Below are positions 5,810-6,364 of a DNA stretch of 6,364 bases, one piece after another. Both the position numbers and the translations under genes were made by a program. Source of the stretch: an uncultured Bacilli bacterium (GTDB lineage: Bacteria; Bacillota_I; Bacilli_A; RF39; UBA660). Under the pieces are notes generated by a model that worked only from the letters and a program-made list of their open reading frames with translations, was not told the origin of the DNA and ran no database searches. Every line of letters starts with the position of its first letter. The stretch's first letter is position 1. The DNA lies in the NCBI GenBank assembly GCA_934133015.1, contig CAKPAQ010000051.1:1-6364 (forward strand), given 5' to 3'.

Positions 5810-6364
5810 TTAACCTATTACAAATGGATCATCACTTGTACCTGAACCTGTAGTTTGTATGTTTGGTTTTAAGTTTATTACAACTTTTAAACGTCCAGTA
5901 TAATTGGATGCATTGAGACCATCAAAACTAATTGTATTAGTGACACCCCAGACATGAGAATAGGAACGTGATGAAACTCCTGCTGGGCTCATTGTCCACC
6001 AAAAAGTTGATGAGTCATATAAATAATATTTATTATTAACTATATTATGATATCCACCTGCATAAACTAGTTCATCATAACTAAGTAATCCTACTTTTGC
6101 ATTTACTACACCTTTACCATTACCATCACTACTACATTTAAAGTCTGGTGTATAACTAGAATATAAGGTCATATTTGCATTTCCTGATGTCCAACTTGAA
6201 TCACGCTTAGCTTTTGCTTGTTCACAATAATAATTACCTGTAGCTACATTTTTAACTAAGTCTGATTTACTTCCGATATTTGTTTGATACCAATTTTCTA
6301 GTGCTGATTTTATTGCACTATTTGAATAATACATATAACTATAATTATTATAACTTGAATTAAA
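5810..6364 (-). CDS. C-terminal part of a secreted/surface protein (WWTMSP-type module), 5' end outside the window
   Basis: The frame stays open to the right edge, so this is the end of a larger gene. The ATG at 6334 has no Shine-Dalgarno site and is probably internal. The visible 184 residues contain a module I recognise from surface proteins of uncultured gut Firmicutes: xxIKxxLxxWYxTNI, two Cys (in YYCEQ and FKCSSD), GLLSYDELVYAGG, FWWTMSP, VVINLKP and the terminal TGSGTSDDPFVIG. It is probably related to DUF6273-like or FGE-like domains, but no catalytic residues can be named and the function is unknown. The two Cys could form a disulfide outside the cell. Secretion is inferred, since the N-terminus is missing. 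It lies just upstream of the Big_2 surface protein, suggesting a small surface-protein cluster that continues to the right. Confidence 0.7.
   Translation of the reverse strand, partial: FNSSYNNYSYMYYSNSAIKSALENWYQTNIGSKSDLVKNVATGNYYCEQAKAKRDSSWTSGNANMTLYSSYTPDFKCSSDGNGKGVVNAKVGLLSYDELVYAGGYHNIVNNKYYLYDSSTFWWTMSPAGVSSRSYSHVWGVTNTISFDGLNASNYTGRLKVVINLKPNIQTTGSGTSDDPFVIG

Noticed and set aside
5287..5853. Plus-strand open frame of 188 codons over the surface protein gene
   Set aside because: It is antisense to a well-supported gene; its Gly-Val pattern is just the complement of the Pro-Thr repeat. The same holds for the shorter plus-strand frames at 2508-2717, 2724-2912 and 4849-5115.
6332..6334. 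ATG as the start of the right-most gene
   Set aside because: No Shine-Dalgarno site precedes it, and the frame continues open through Tyr/Asn/Ser-rich residues to the edge, so the gene is truncated by the window.
152..6364. Mycoplasma-type genetic code (UGA=Trp)
   Set aside because: All Trp codons in the genes are TGG and the frames are full length under the standard bacterial code. TGA is not used as a stop here, but six stops are too few to infer reassignment.

Overview
The window is strongly AT-rich with compact genes, all on the minus strand. Shine-Dalgarno sites are of the AGGTG/AGGAG type and protein families are typical of Firmicutes, so the source is probably a low-GC Gram-positive, perhaps an uncultured gut lineage of Bacilli. 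That placement is an inference from gene content, not a database match. All of the roughly dozen Trp codons in the genes are TGG and every stop is TAA or TAG, so there is no sign of Mycoplasma-type UGA=Trp decoding.

Layout in the direction of transcription (right to left). At the right edge is the C-terminal part of a secreted or surface protein cut by the window (5810 to beyond 6364). Next comes a single-pass membrane protein with one Big_2 (bacterial Ig-like) domain and two cadherin-like beta-sandwich domains outside the cell and a charged cytoplasmic tail (4401-5762). Then follows a conserved block: transketolase (2345-4336), a small protein I identify as a SirA/YneE homologue (1861-2286) and a YneF/UPF0154 membrane protein (1602-1817). 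This reproduces the Bacillus subtilis order tkt-sirA(yneE)-yneF. A terminator follows yneF. A phosphomannomutase/phosphoglucomutase gene (152-1525) has its own likely promoter and terminator.

The left 121 bases are non-coding but hold the most striking signal: a perfect TTGACA -35 and a TATGAT -10, reading leftward, separated by 15 bp of which 10 are an unbroken G run (C10 on the + strand, 52-61). A good Shine-Dalgarno site sits at the left edge. This has the architecture of a slipped-strand, phase-variable promoter driving a gene just outside the window.

Functionally the window mixes central carbon metabolism (pentose phosphate pathway, sugar-phosphate isomerisation for envelope precursors), a predicted regulator of replication initiation (SirA acting on DnaA) and cell-surface proteins. 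Three start codons (pmm, yneF, sirA) are placed downstream of the longest possible start, because the Shine-Dalgarno site overlaps or lies inside the longer reading frame. No mobile element, CRISPR array, tRNA or rRNA is visible, and no stretch over 300 bases lacks a gene.
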